Origin: Dysidea avara
Taxonomy: Eukaryota; Porifera; Demospongiae; Dictyoceratida; Dysideidae
Direction: 5' to 3'
Length of the DNA stretch: 64,000 nucleotides
NCBI RefSeq assembly: GCF_963678975.1
Contig: NC_089276.1
Span: forward strand, 17,737,272-17,801,271
Part shown: positions 12,892 to 24,051 of the stretch, one piece after another
Layout of the letters: each line of letters begins with the position of its first letter
Numbering within the stretch: position 1 is the stretch's first letter
The notes under the pieces: model-generated
Database searches by the model: none
Told to the model about the DNA's origin: nothing
Seen by the model: only the letters and a program-made list of their open reading frames with translations
Program-made: the position numbers and the translations under genes

Positions 12892-13219
12892 TCTAATCCA
12901 AAACAGCCAAGCTGTAGAAAAAGTGTGCGGCCCTCAAAAAGGCTATGGTGAAAAAAGATGTGAAATCCAAGGTGGCGGCCAAGAAATGGCTGTGATGGTA
13001 GGTTAATGGTAAAATTTTAATAACGACAATTCAGGTGAATTTTGTGCCAATTGACCAAGCGGCACCAAAATTCACCTGAATTGTCGTTATTAAAATTTTT
13101 ACCATTAACCTACCATTACAGCCATTTCTTGGCCGCCACCTTGGATTTCACATCTTTTTTCACCACAGCCTTTTTGAGGGCCGCACACTTTTTTTACAGC
13201 TTGGCTGTTTTGGATTAGA
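12892..13219. repeat. 328-bp near-perfect palindrome at the Helitron-like 5' end
   Basis: Arms of about 160 bp begin and end with TCTAATCCAAAACAGCC and its complement; the centre is near 13055 between TTCACCTGAATTGTCG-type blocks. An equivalent palindrome is at 44615-44940. Confidence 0.92.
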
Positions 13220-14440
13220 TTATAATTACTGTAGCTAGGTTAATGCATAAACTTTGCCTCAGTACAAATTTTTTCCTGGCTACGCCACTAGTCTGGGTCC
13301 AGTATTTCAATCATAAATCAGTACACTGAATGTTGTATGCTACAAAGGAAACAAGCAGGAAGGCAATGGTGACAAGAAAGAGCCAGCTGAAGGAACTCAG
13401 TAAAAATGTAAGGAATTTTGTGCAGTGTGTGAAGCGCAAACATTCTGGCGGACTGAGTGCCACAACAGGGCTATTTTCTGTGAAAATCAATAAAGTTCAT
13501 GGATTCATTAACACTGCAGTGGACTAAAACCAGTAGTGAGTTGAAAATTTTCTGTTGTATGACAAAGAGTTAGCCAAGTCTTCGACTGTTAGCCTTGAAT
13601 CAATACTTGAGACCACCGACAAAATCAACCAGATCTCCTAAACCTTTCATGCATCCATGCTCATAGCCACCAGACCTTGATTTGGACCAAGATCCTAGGG
13701 ATTTCTAGAGTGTAACATTTCACATGCTTCTTTCCATACAATGAAACTAGCATGTACTGTAATTTGCTGCAACAGTGTGGCTTGTGTGGGCTCCCTGGGA
13801 GTCTACCTTGAAATATAAACTACAGCAGATCTAGTGCAGAGCGCGCTTCATAGCAAGAACCTGTGATCCCACTGGACCAGCTGCATGGACTAAGAATCCT
13901 CACTCGAAAATAGTGGTGAAAAAATGTTAAGATTATTCCAACATGTGAAGTTATTTGATGTGCATACATCCACTTAGCAACATATTCAAGACAAGAAATT
14001 ACCACCTTTTAATCTCCAACCTTCATCTTCATCCAAGACCCAGCTGATACCAGTCCACCTTTATTCCATCAGTGATTTTGTGAAAGTATATATCTAACCT
14101 AGCCAAAGACTTTGCCACTCTAACTCACATCATTTCTTTATAATCACCATATTGTATAATTGCTGCTATGTGTATATCTTCATTTGTAAAGTACAAAATA
14201 GCTAGGTATGTAAATTGTAAGGCAGGATTCTATTGACTGAGAAAATTTAAAATTTAGAAGACAATAATTATGACAGTCAATTTACTTTAATTTGGATATT
14301 TAATGTCTTGCAACCCAAATCTAGGCTCACTCGTCTTTGACTGCCATCTAAAAGATTACAGATTATAGTAAAGAAGTTTTCAGTCAGTAAGAAACACCAA
14401 CAAGAGTATCATCCAACTCACATGTACTTGTAAATAGTAC

Positions 14441-15094
14441 ATATGTGACTGGATTTTGGAAAAACGATCCAAATCGCACATTGGAAGTTCCGAGATAAAC
14501 GGTTTTAAAGAATTGAAGCCAGCATAACTCTCCAAGGATAGCAAGCACGCGTATGAAATTTACACAAAAGATGCATCAATCTGTTACCTTTCAAGCCACT
14601 TCCAGTACTTGTAGCTGCTTGTACAGTTTCCCGCCAAATAAGATAGAAAATCTGAGCAGTTGGACGAGCGAAGTAGTATCACGAGTGCTCACAAAGGGGT
14701 GGAGGCTGGGGGGTGGTGGGGAGGGCAAAAGTTAGACCTCAAAATGGAGGCAGACCACGAGTGGAGTCCAGACACGAGATTACAGGGCTGTGCTGGCTCC
14801 TTAGTGGCTGATATGTAGCAAAATCAACAGAGAACACGTCTGGCCAACATTATAAGGCTGTCCACCAGTAAACCACTGACTCTTGCCAAGCCAGGTCCTT
14901 CACAAGGCCTGAAACCGCCATTTGAGCACTCCACACCACCCAGAAAAGACGTGTGTAAAAACCAGCCTCGTGTAGTTTGAGTAGTGCTGAGGGTCAGAAC
15001 TTGTAGTACGATGGTGTAGCTATCCACTGGTGGTGTTAGTTTGATTTTGCCTGATGTGCGATTTGGATCGGTTCTGTAAAATCTGGTCACATAT
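14441..15094. mobile_element. TATGTGACC-family TIR element
   Basis: Ends are ATATGTGACT (left) and GGTCACATAT (right), followed inward by a second matching inverted block with GATCCAAATCGCACAT. It has the same outer terminus as the elements at 37150, 41945, 53129 and 55527, but different interiors. No transposase seen. Confidence 0.7.
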
Positions 15095-16338
15095 ACTTTA
15101 TTAAGTAGCACACAATAATTATAGACTATTAGAACATTTATGTATATAAGGCAAGAATTTTTACAGTTAAAAACACAGTACGATTTTCTTTTTACTGAGA
15201 GAAAAATTCTTATCAATGTCCAAAAATTTGATGAATCCATGCATCTCATCAACCTTCACATTGGTGGTCTAAACTTTCTGAAAGTGATACCACGCACTAT
15301 GTGTTTAAATAAAATCGAGTTATGATCAACTAGCCTTTTCCTGTCACACCAGTGTCTTTCTGGTTTCTGAAGACAATTTCAGGAAATTCTACTGTGATTA
15401 TGCTCTGAAACCAATGAGATTGATTAACCTTCTAAATATTGTACTATCTCATCAATATCAGCAGAAACAATTAACTGAATGACATCATCCAATCAGCTAT
15501 ACTGTATATATCCAGTAACAGCCTCACAATCATGTAATAAATGAATTGAAGAGCACTACTAGGGAAACAATCATTGAGAAAGCTAATCTTGGTGCTAATG
15601 AAAACTAACAATCAATCCTTTAATATGGAGAATGTTTGATCACAAGCTGCCGCTGGAGGTCTGCTGATAACTTGTAATGAGGATAGTTTCAGCGATGAGT
15701 TGCCACAATTTGAGAAAGCACTCCATTCCATAGTTTAGTCCATCATTCCATTCTGTTCTGTACCATAGATCCCACCTGTTTAATTAATGGATCCATGCAC
15801 TTATAGTGATGTTCACAGAATATAGCCTCCTTGTGGCACACAGCCCAGTCCGCCAGAATGTTTGCGCTTCACACACTGCACAAAATTCCTTACATTTTGA
15901 CTGAGTTCCTTCAGCTGGCTCTTTCTTGTCACCATTGTCTTCCTGCTTGTTTCCTTTGCAGCATACAACATTCAGTGTACTGATTTATGATTGAAATGCT
16001 GGTCCCAGACTGTAGTATACAGTCACACTAAGCGTAAACAAGGTACATACTGTAAGCTTTAGAGAAAATTAGCGATCCATTAACTGCCCTTCTTAGATAA
16101 ACATCACTGAGACAGCTAATCCCACAATAAGTACTTTGTTACTAATGACAACCGACAATCAGTCCTTTAATTGTTTCTATCTTTCTTGGGGCTTTGTTTA
16201 ATCACCGGCTATAGGTCCATCAATAACTTGTAAGGGAAGTTTCAGCAATGGTAAGCTGCAGGCTTCATTTTGAGAAAGCGTTCCGTTTCGTAGTTTAGTC
16301 CATGATTCCGTTCCGTAGAATAGACCCCACCCGAAAAG

Positions 16339-16608
16339 AGGACTGAAGAAAAATAAGAAAAAAAAATGAAGAAACTAAGCCAATTTTTGAAGTCACATAT
16401 CTCGGGAACGCTGGAAGCGATTTCACTCAAATTTGGAAAGTGGAGTGCTGAAGTTGGAGGGCGTGTCCACAGCAAAAATTGTCTTGTTTCATCAAGGCAA
16501 CACAGAGCTATGGAGGTGTGCAAATTGCATTTTCGTTCTTCCTGTTAATATACTCACGGGTGTTGCGTGCCGGCTTCTTGGGCCGCACGACACACTACCG
16601 TGTCTTGA
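16339..16608 (+). mobile_element. Helitron-like 3' fragment, copy C
   Basis: About 270 bp homologous (inverted) to 9362-9620 and (direct) to about 47830-48092. It ends GTGTCTTGA against a host T at 16609, the same 3' boundary as copies A and B. It lacks the 5' palindrome and minisatellite, so it is 5'-truncated. Confidence 0.75.
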
Positions 16609-16894
16609 TATAATGGAAATGCACAGTAGGGATATAGCACTTTTTATTGTTTTATTGTGATTTAATATCATGCACTACTCCAGCTTGTTTCAGTACTTTT
16701 TATCGAGGTGCTATGGTACCTACTCTAGTTGAAAATTCCAATTTTTTTCTGTGTACTTGTTATATAAAGAGAGTACATACAATTCCAAGCTAGGGAACTT
16801 TCAGCCACTACTTATAAGTTCCAATGTTGGTAACTTTGTGAAGCTACCGTAATGTGTACAGGAATAGCCAAATTTGGCAATCGTGCACATCCTG
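16609..16894. other. Unassigned flank
   Basis: Non-coding. Contains CCAAATTTGGCAA-type short inverted blocks that recur at 18190-18290 on the other side of the next unit. Confidence 0.3.
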
Positions 16895-18177
16895 GAATGT
16901 GCAGTCACATCCTGTTTTCCCATTTTTGGTAATTTGTTTTTGTAGCTTGTGGTTTCTCATCTCTATAAAAAGGGCAAGAATTTGCTGTTTCATGCATTGT
17001 ACAGACATTACAAATGCTAAGCTAGAGGTTAAAGGTCTCTGGAAGAACAGCTCAAGTAGCCAGTCCTCGCTACTCACCCCCAAAGGGATACCCTTCAAGA
17101 AGAGTTAATTCACTTGGGCAAATGCCAGTAGCCCCTTCTCCAGGTTACACCCACCAACCTGCTAGGTTGTCTGGACAGCTGGTGTCCGAGGCAGGATCTT
17201 GGTGAGGAAGAACACAGGGAGTCTGTAACTGTATGGTGCTTAAAAGACCTGTGGGGCCTGGACTAATTTGAGATAGTGTGGAGCAACTACAAATGCCTGC
17301 TGTTTGTAAACCTAGCTTACTTGGAGAGCTATCATCGCACAAGGGTGTTAGGAGCAAGCTGGCTGATGTCTCTGCCAAGGTTCGCCCTGTTCACGCAAGG
17401 GGGACATTAACCTCAGTCACTGTACTATTCCACTTGTCCAAAGGAAGAAGTGTCTGCCGATGGTCTGCTGATGAGGGTGGTCGGCAATTACACCCGAAAC
17501 AATGCCACCTAGACTACTAATCTAGAAGGGCCATCCAAGATCCAACGGTGATGGATCAAAGCCACTAGCCTATTGACATCATCGTTGGGTATACTTGAAT
17601 TAAAAGCTGGATGTTTTATTCTGAAGTATATAGACACGTTGGTTGTTACAGAGAGGCAGCGACGCTCCTCAATCTGAGTACTAGAGAATTTAAGCAGACT
17701 GACCTGTCCATTCCTGTACACTGTGCTACTCAAAGAATATACTGCCAGGGATGGATTATGGATGTGGTATATGCATAATGTTACCCTGTGCCACACTGCT
17801 GATGCATGTTGGAGGCTAGAACTAAGGAGAATGGGGGATGGAGTTAGCGGAGTAGATCCCGGAGACGGCCGCCCATTGATGCAAAGTACTCCTGGTTCCA
17901 ATCCCCACTGATGGTATACTGAAGGGATTGTTACCTCAAGACATAAACTGTCTTGTAACATCTCAGGAATGTGCAAAAGTCACATCCTGTTTCCCATTTT
18001 TGGCAATTTGTTTTTGTAGCTTGTGGTTTCTTGTCTCTAGAATTTGCTGTTCTATGCATTGTACAGACCTAACAAAATTAATGCTAAGCTAGGGGGTTAA
18101 GGGTCTCTGGAAGAATGGCCTGAGTAGCCAGTCCTCACTACTCACTGCCAAAGGATACCCTTCAAGAAGAGTTAATT
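16895..18177. mobile_element. Unit flanked by ~215-bp direct repeats and a 9-bp duplication
   Basis: 16895-17110 and 17967-18177 are diverged direct repeats that share GAATGTGCA at the start and CAAGAAGAGTTAATT at the end. CACATCCTG occurs just before the first (16886-16894) and just after the second (18178-18186), as a target duplication would. The layout is that of a small LTR-type (TRIM-like) or dimeric retroposon, but ends are not TG...CA, no primer-binding site or polypurine tract was recognised, and a 9-bp TSD is long for an LTR element. Classification stays open. Confidence 0.45.
17837..17915 (+). repeat. tRNA-like pol III promoter (SINE head?)
   Basis: A-box-like TAGCGGAGTAG at 17845-17855 and B-box-like GGTTCCAATCC at 17894-17904, 38 nt apart, within the range of tRNA genes and tRNA-derived SINEs. 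I could not fold a full cloverleaf, so a functional tRNA is unlikely. Confidence 0.4.
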
Positions 18178-18186
18178 CACATCCTG

Positions 18187-18395
18187 AAAGTTGCCAAATT
18201 TGGCATTTCTGGGAAATAACCAATTTTGGTAATTTCTGGAATTGCTAAAACTGAGAAGTTGCCAAAGTGGTAACTTTCCAGCATGTCCATTATTGCCAAA
18301 AACACTTATATTACATACCTCTCCATAATCACCTCCCGCCCGCATCAGTTTTTGCTGCACTAGGTGACAGGAAACAAGCAATACAATATAATAAT
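18187..18395. other. Unassigned flank
   Basis: Non-coding; contains several TTGGCAA/TTGCCAA short repeats. Nothing else recognised. Confidence 0.3.
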
Positions 18396-18484
18396 GATGG
18401 CCTTATAATGGAAATGGACAGCCCGCCCTCATGCAAATATGCCTGAGTCCAGAATGGGAAACAGGAAATTTATATGGAATGGCC
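18396..18484 (-). mobile_element. Partial PIF/Harbinger-like MITE
   Basis: Inverted, diverged copy of the left ~90 bp of the MITE at 40518-40877, ending GGAATGGCC next to TAA. Only one terminus is present. Confidence 0.55.
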
Positions 18485-21260
18485 TAAGCAGAAATTTCAC
18501 CATTGTTGCCAATTTATACCGAATTTTCACTGAAATATCATAACCCCTGCATTGCACCAACGGTTTGGAGGGAGGCAGTAGTAATCCAGTAGTAAGACGG
18601 CATTGGCTGGTGACAACATGGGTTCAGGGTGGGGAATGCTGGCAGTACAGTAGGGTCCCCAATGAAAAAATTGACTTCCACCAAATAATTTCTTTACTAT
18701 TGCAGGATACTTAGCTTGTTGTACTGATATTTGAACCACTACAAATCAGAAGCCACGAGGCACATCGTATTTCATGATTTGCAGCAAAAACATGGAATTG
18801 CAAGTGCAGCTTCTTGCAAAGGACTGAGTTGAACTTTCTTTTTAGTTGTATGTTATCTTAAGTTGTTGTGCTGTGCAAACGTGCATAGTAATGGGTAAAC
18901 GTCTAGCTGGGTGGCTTTCAATGGCTCGTTTTTGTGTCTGCAAAATCATGAAAAATGTGTTTGAGTTGCTCTGGCTCCTACCACAAGAGAAGCCAGATCT
19001 TCCTCACTGCATGGTCATGCAACTGGATGTTCCCTCAGTCTATAATGCAGTTTCAAAAGAATCCTAAACTGTATGCTATCTGGCTGGTGACGACGAAATA
19101 TTACGGTGATTTTACGAAAAATAATGCAGCCCACTGCTTGTGCAATTGAAACTACTTTACTAATTATGGGTTAATTGCAACACTAACCACTTACAATCAA
19201 ACCAGATGGCATGAAGCTGCAGCTGCTTTGGTGGCAGAGATCGCTGACATCCCAAATTGGTGATAAAATATTTCAACATCACCAGCCAGATAGCATGCAT
19301 ACATCCTTGGATTCCTTCCATCTTTGCAGTATAGACTAAGTAAGCATCCAACCGTGTCACCACGTGGTGAGGAAGATCTGGCTTCTCTCATTGTAGATGG
19401 TAGTGCTTTCAAAACAATTTTTTTACGATGCTACTTTGAAGAAAGCAACCTTGTGCAAGCAATGCAGCCAGTCATTTGCCAATAACTACGTACATTTGCA
19501 GAGTATAGCAAGCCTAGATAACACCTAGCAAATAAAAAAGCTCAAACCATTTCTTTGACAGTAGCTAGAAACCGGGGCTAGAAACTGACCAAGCTGAGCC
19601 TAGATCAGTTTCTAGCTACTGTCAAAGAAATGGTTTGAGCATTTTTATTTGCTAGGTGTTATCTAGGCTTGCTATGCTCTGCAAACGTACATAGTTATTG
19701 ACAAATGACTGGCTGTATTGCTTGCACAAGGTTGCTTTCTTCAAAGCAGCATCGTAAAAAAATTGTTTTGAAAGCACTACAATCTACGACAAGAGAAGCC
19801 AGATCTTCCTCACCACATAGTGACATGGTTGGATGCTTATCTAGTCTATACCGCAAAGATGGAAGGAATCCAAGGATGTATGCTATCTGGCTGGTGATGT
19901 TGAAATATTTTATCGCCAATTTGGGACGTCGGCGATCTCTGCCACCAAAGCAGCTGCAGCTTCGTGCCATCTGGTTTGATATAATTAAAGTGTGAGTGGT
20001 TAGTGTTGCAATTAACCCATAATTAGTAAAGTAGTTTCAATTGCACAAGCAGTGGGCTGCATTATTATTCGTAAAATCACTGTAATATTTCATCGTCACC
20101 AGCCAGATAGCGTACAGTTTAGGATTCTTTTCAAACTGCATTATAGACTGAGGGAACATCCAGTCGAGGGGTCCGACACTCTTGAAATCTCGTACGCTTC
20201 CTCAGAAATCACATTTGAAATCATGAAATCACACACTCAAAAGAAATCAGAAATCACACTTTTGAAAATGAAAATCGTAAAACTCCGTATATTTCCGTAA
20301 ATTACCGACAAATTGAACGACGCGATATTATTAATTGGAACTTAACAGAAATGATCTAAGGCCAGAATCACTTGATCTGGCAGCGATTTAAGGCTCGAAT
20401 CACTTGATCTGACACTGGTTCGGCTGCCAATCTCTTGAATTTTACAGCCCAAGCTGAGTCCACTATAATGGTCAATAGCCTCCATTACTGGAGCCACACG
20501 AGTGATCTGAGAATCTATTCAGTGTTAACTAGCAATTTAGGCTCTACTTGCAGCAATAACTGACAGTACATGACTGCATGGGTTAACCGTTAATGACGAA
20601 ACGGGTTAACTATGTAGAAGGTCTGCAAACTATAAGCACACTTTTGCAAAGAAAGTAGTTCCCAGCATTACTACTAGCTTCAGGACAAATATGCAACTTG
20701 TCTGAGAAAACATGTATGTCAGTACTGGTTAGTAACTACTAGGTGTTAACTATTCAAAAATTAGCTCACATATTATGATTCTGCTTGTTCAGCTGACCCA
20801 CTTAACATCTTTGCACAACTCACAAGCAAACATTTCATATAAAACAAAACTCATATACAATGAAGACCATGGATGTAGCCAGATCAGTCAACTCACTCAA
20901 CTGTGTACTTAAGTGTTTCCTGCTGCTGTGGTTGCTAGTCAAAATGAAATGAGATCAGGTTTGTTACCAGAGAGCCACTTTAGTTTTCAATTCCATTGTG
21001 AAAGAAGGGACGTGCACGTTACTGATGTTAGCAGAGATATTGTTCATGTAAACTTTCAGGTGTGATTTAATCTATTGTGTATTATCAAACTGGTAGCTAG
21101 TACACACAAGTAACTATTTTTCTGCATAAGTCAGCTTGGCTATTACATGTAGATTAAATACATCACATATTGAGGTATACATTCTTATTTCTTACTAATA
21201 ACTATTTTGTGAATATACAATCATTGTGCTGTATAAGGTTTATACGTTCTGCTAAATTTT

Positions 21261-21296
21261 GCAGGTATACTCATTGCTGGCAATGAGTATACCTGC
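21261..21296. repeat. Perfect 17-bp hairpin
   Basis: GCAGGTATACTCATTGC and its exact complement separated by 2 nt. Position inside the hAT interior; role unknown. Confidence 0.85.
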
Positions 21297-22036
21297 AATA
21301 CTTATGCAGAAAAATAGAAATTGGTTGTTTAGGCCACTTTTTGCCAGAAACAATTGCTCAAATGGCTACTGCTTGTGAAGTGCCAAAGAAAACCATAAGA
21401 TCCTTGTTTGAGCAGGCAGCTCGCATTGCTGTGTCCTGTTCTTACAGAATTTTTAATTCTAGAGCCTCCCCGGGCTGGGATCTTTTAGACCACCTTAGGT
21501 AAACTTTATATGTAGATATAGTTTTTGTTTTGTTTTGTTTTGTTTTTTTTTTTGTTTTTTTTTTTGTGTATTGTAATTTAATTTACCTTTAGTTAATGTA
21601 AGTCTTGCCAGGGCTCCTGTACTGATCCATCAGCACATGGTACCCCTGTGTCTAGGCCCCTGTATGCTTGTAACGTATATTTTGTCTTAATCATTAAGAC
21701 GTTTATTCTCTCACTGGTTTGCATTGTATTATCTGAAGAACTGATAACACAGGATGCATTGGAGCTAGCAGTGTATAGCGCATAAATTTTGCTGAGAGCA
21801 CTTACCTAATCATTACCAAGTCTATCTACCTGCCAAAGATACTGTTTTAAAATTCATCATGACTCAGTGATGATTGTAGATAAAGGTGAAACTGAAATCA
21901 TGTGGACCCATGGATGACACGCAACCATGTAATAGTAACCAATTCCAATATAAGATAACATGTACAACAGTACTGCTTAATTATATCTACCGGTAAAAGG
22001 CAATGCTTTTTACTTTACAGCACAAATATGTAGTAG

Positions 22037-22240
22037 CTATATGCTAGTACTTTCTGACTCAATCACTGAAGTTGGCAAATTATTCCAGTCGATGACAGCT
22101 CTTGGAAAGAAGGAATGCCGGTTCATGTAGCTATACGTACCTGGATGAAGTGGTAAGGGTAGTGGTGCCCAGTTGAATATTGTGTGGCTAAGAGTATAAT
22201 GGTATTGATAGTTGTGGATTGCCAGCTCAATTGCCAGCAT
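22037..22240 (-). pseudogene. LINE RT C-terminal fragment
   Basis: A 67-codon frame with the SFFPRAVIDWNNLP signature found at the C-terminus of APE-type LINE reverse transcriptases. All catalytic parts are absent. It lies within the hAT element and so entered before or with it. Confidence 0.75.
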
Positions 22241-23229
22241 ACAGGCCAGTGCGGCATTCCTTCATCCACGCCTATTTTTACCCTTGTTAGAATGATTATA
22301 ACTTATGCACGAAGTTCTGGGACTGCTTCTAGTAAATTAAATCATTTTTAAGACTCTTTTGCACTGTTAGCTTGCCTGTTAATCATCAGCACTACCATAC
22401 GACCACACTGACTCGGTGAACCACGAACCATCACCGGTCGCTACTGCCTCGCCTACTGGTGCCTGGACCTCAGCCAACCGGCTATGTTCCTAGCATCTTT
22501 GTTTCCCAACTAGTGATGATATAACTTTTACCATCCAGGACACTGATGACGAAGCTTCCAGACCTGTTCTAGCTCCATAAGAGTCAACTATGGTGAAATC
22601 ACGGAAATCACGAAATCAAAATTAAAATCACGAAATCACAATTGAAATCATGAAATCACTAATGAAATCATTGATTTCAAAGAAATCACTGTGATTTCGA
22701 AATCTCGTACACCCTTCGAGAAGTGACGAACCCCCCGCATCCAGTTGCATGGCCATGCTGTGAGGAAGATCTGGCTCTCTCGTGGTAGGAGCCAGAGCAA
22801 CTCAAACACATTTTTCATGATTTTGCAGACACAAAACGAGCCATTGTAAGCCCCCCAGTTAGACGTTTACCCATTATGTTTGCAGAGCACAACAACTTAA
22901 GATAACATACAACTAATAAGAAAGTTCGACTCAGTCCTTTGCAAGAAGCTGCACTTACAATTCCATGTTTTTGTTGCAAATCACGAAATACATGAAAATA
23001 CAATGTGCTAATTTCTCAATCTAAAAGACTCGAGGCTTCTGATTTGTAGTGGTTCCAATATCAGTACAACAAGCTAAGTATCCTGCAGTAGTAAAGAAAT
23101 TGTTACAGTTTAGTGAATACAATACATAACACAAATTACAAGTAGAATGGTAACTAAATACAAAATTAACTCTACTACTACAATTACAGTACCACTAATA
23201 CTACTACTACTACTAACTAAGGGTAAAGG

Positions 23230-24007
23230 GGATTGTCATCATCAGACCCCTGTAGAGCCCAATATCAAAGGATCATCCTTGCATTGTAAGTCCATAAGGC
23301 AACAGACAGTTGTAGGAGGAGATTCTTTTGTGCCAACTTGGGAGGAACACCACTACAGGGGTGGTTCGGTCAGCAATGGTGTTTAAGGATCTCAAAGCAA
23401 ATGGGGTTCAGACTCCAAAAGTTTCCACTACTCAGGGAATAAAATCAGCTCCCACCTTCATTACAGCTGCCAGATGTTTCTCATCCTTGGCCAACTCTCC
23501 AGCTGCAGCAGCCACCCCAGCACAGGAAGTAGAAGAGGAAACATAAGCAGGTTGAGTAGTACTGCGTATGGAGACATCAAAATAGGCAGAACGACCATTC
23601 TGGAAGTCAGGGTGGCCAGGGCGTAAGCCATCATTATAAGAAGCACACTGCTCTTTGAGAACACCAGGGTGATCTTGTGATAGAGCATTATAAAGGATGT
23701 TGACCAGGGCATCATGACGACGGATTCTCATTGGACCATGAGAACAGCCGTAACAAATGATCACCAAAGCAATCTATGGGAGAGAAGCAAATACAAAGTG
23801 GAGAATGAGGAAATAAAGCAACTCCTAACCACAGATGTAGGCCCACAACAAATTCAGGTCCAGGGATGACTAATCCAAGACAGGCTCAAGGAATAGCCTT
23901 AAACCAACCACTACTGGTACCAGAGGAATGTGCCAGGGCAGTCAAACGAGCCTGATCCCTAATACTGAAAGGCACATACAAATCACCAAACAAACGTTGA
24001 TCTAAAA
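23230..24007 (-). pseudogene. LINE C-terminus with zinc knuckle and restriction-like endonuclease motifs
   Basis: Reading from 24007 downward: a VPFSIRDQARL region, a C-x-C...H-x3-C zinc motif (LCIC...GDHLLRC), RIRRHDAL equivalent to the RHN motif, RPGHPDF...YFDVSI equivalent to the PD...DV catalytic core, then a tail ending around 23230. This order is that of the restriction-like endonuclease domain of R2/R4/NeSL-type LINEs. Broken by stops in the same frame (for example in GWFKAIP, after DFIP and further down). The clean stretch is 23432-23767. The RT domain is absent. Confidence 0.65.
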
Positions 24008-24028
24008 ATGCTTGCAAATCTTGCTGAG

Positions 24029-24051
24029 ATTATTATTATTATTATTATTAT
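24029..24051. repeat. (ATT)n microsatellite
   Basis: Seven to eight ATT units between two divergently oriented LINE fragments; could be the tail of a minus-strand LINE. Confidence 0.9.

Larger units (their letters stand above)
9362..13219 (-). mobile_element. Helitron-like non-autonomous element, copy A (3.86 kb)
   Basis: On the minus strand it starts TCTAATCCAAAACAGCC right after a host A (13220) and ends in a 7-bp stem hairpin GACACAC/GTGTGTC followed by TTGA next to a host T (9361). There is no target duplication, and copies B (44615-48092) and C (16339-16608) share the same A|T boundary. From 5' to 3': a ~328-bp palindrome, a short unique part with a CAAAGCC/GGCTTTG block, a ~2.5-kb minisatellite, the shared CTCTAATAGAG motif at 10149-10213, and a conserved ~800-bp 3' region. 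No Rep/helicase coding, hence non-autonomous. The hairpin sits 4 nt from the end rather than the usual ~10, closer to Helentron-type ends. Confidence 0.7.
8114..13289. mobile_element. TIR transposon (5.2 kb) carrying a Helitron-like insertion
   Basis: Left end CAGTGGCGTAGCTACC, right end (reverse complement) AGTGGCGTAGCCAGG, with AGTCTG repeated at 8108-8113 and 13290-13295. The opposite arm of the host inverted repeat preserves the uninterrupted site (reverse complement) at about 16000-16016, which confirms an insertion. Termini resemble hAT; an 8-bp TSD would require a 3-bp loss at the right junction. It contains the shared motif (GATCGAGATACTCT...GAGCAGTCA) at 8331-8386. Most of its length is the Helitron-like element at 9362-13219. 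Confidence 0.75.
8005..16330. mobile_element. Long-inverted-repeat element, copy 1 (interrupted)
   Basis: The left arm (about 8005-8113, continued at 13290-13500) is the inverted copy of about 15840-16120. Matching blocks include TTAGTGTGACT, TCAATCATAAATCAGT and GTGCAGTGTGTGAAGCGCAAA. The right arm runs on to a terminus reading, on the minus strand, GGTGGGGTCTATTCTACGG followed by CGGAA-type repeats. No coding capacity. A related copy lies at 32860-35146 and a one-ended fragment at 26121-26330. The element is split by the TIR insertion at 8114-13289 and contains a TATGTGACC element at 14441-15094. Confidence 0.6.
20165..22737. mobile_element. hAT-type element (2.57 kb) inserted in the palindrome arm
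   Basis: Target duplications CATCCAGT at 20157-20164 and 22738-22745; the other arm keeps the single uninterrupted site near 19019-19035. Ends CGAGGGGTCCGACACT and (reverse complement) CGGGGGGTTCGTCACT form a ~16-bp TIR. Subterminal arrays of GAAATCA-type repeats at 20190-20260 and 22600-22700 look like transposase-binding repeats. No transposase; the interior holds a LINE remnant (22037-22240) and a short hairpin (21261-21296). Confidence 0.88.
18687..23102. repeat. Giant palindrome with ~0.9-kb arms
   Basis: Left arm 18687-19572 and right arm 19608-20164 plus 22746-23102 are reverse complements around a 35-bp centre. The match runs through blocks such as TAATTATGGGTTAATTGCAA and AAATGGTTTGAGC and is highest near the centre. 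The right arm is split by the hAT at 20165-22737. No conserved frame runs through both arms, so it is read as a non-coding long inverted repeat; transcription would give long double-stranded RNA. Confidence 0.85.

Noticed and set aside
14824..15252. 142-codon minus-strand frame
   Set aside because: Spans the end of a TATGTGACC element into flanking sequence; cannot be a conserved gene.
17837..17915. Functional tRNA gene
   Set aside because: A and B boxes are present, but acceptor and anticodon stems could not be paired convincingly.
17509..17976. 155-codon minus-strand frame
   Set aside because: Overlaps the tRNA-like promoter and one of the direct repeats; no protein motif, so a chance frame.
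16895..18177. LTR retrotransposon
   Set aside because: No TG...CA ends, PBS, PPT or coding; kept only as an unclassified repeat unit.
18846..20300. Several 60-90-codon frames on both strands
   Set aside because: They lie in the palindrome arms, mirror one another on opposite strands and have no recognisable domain.
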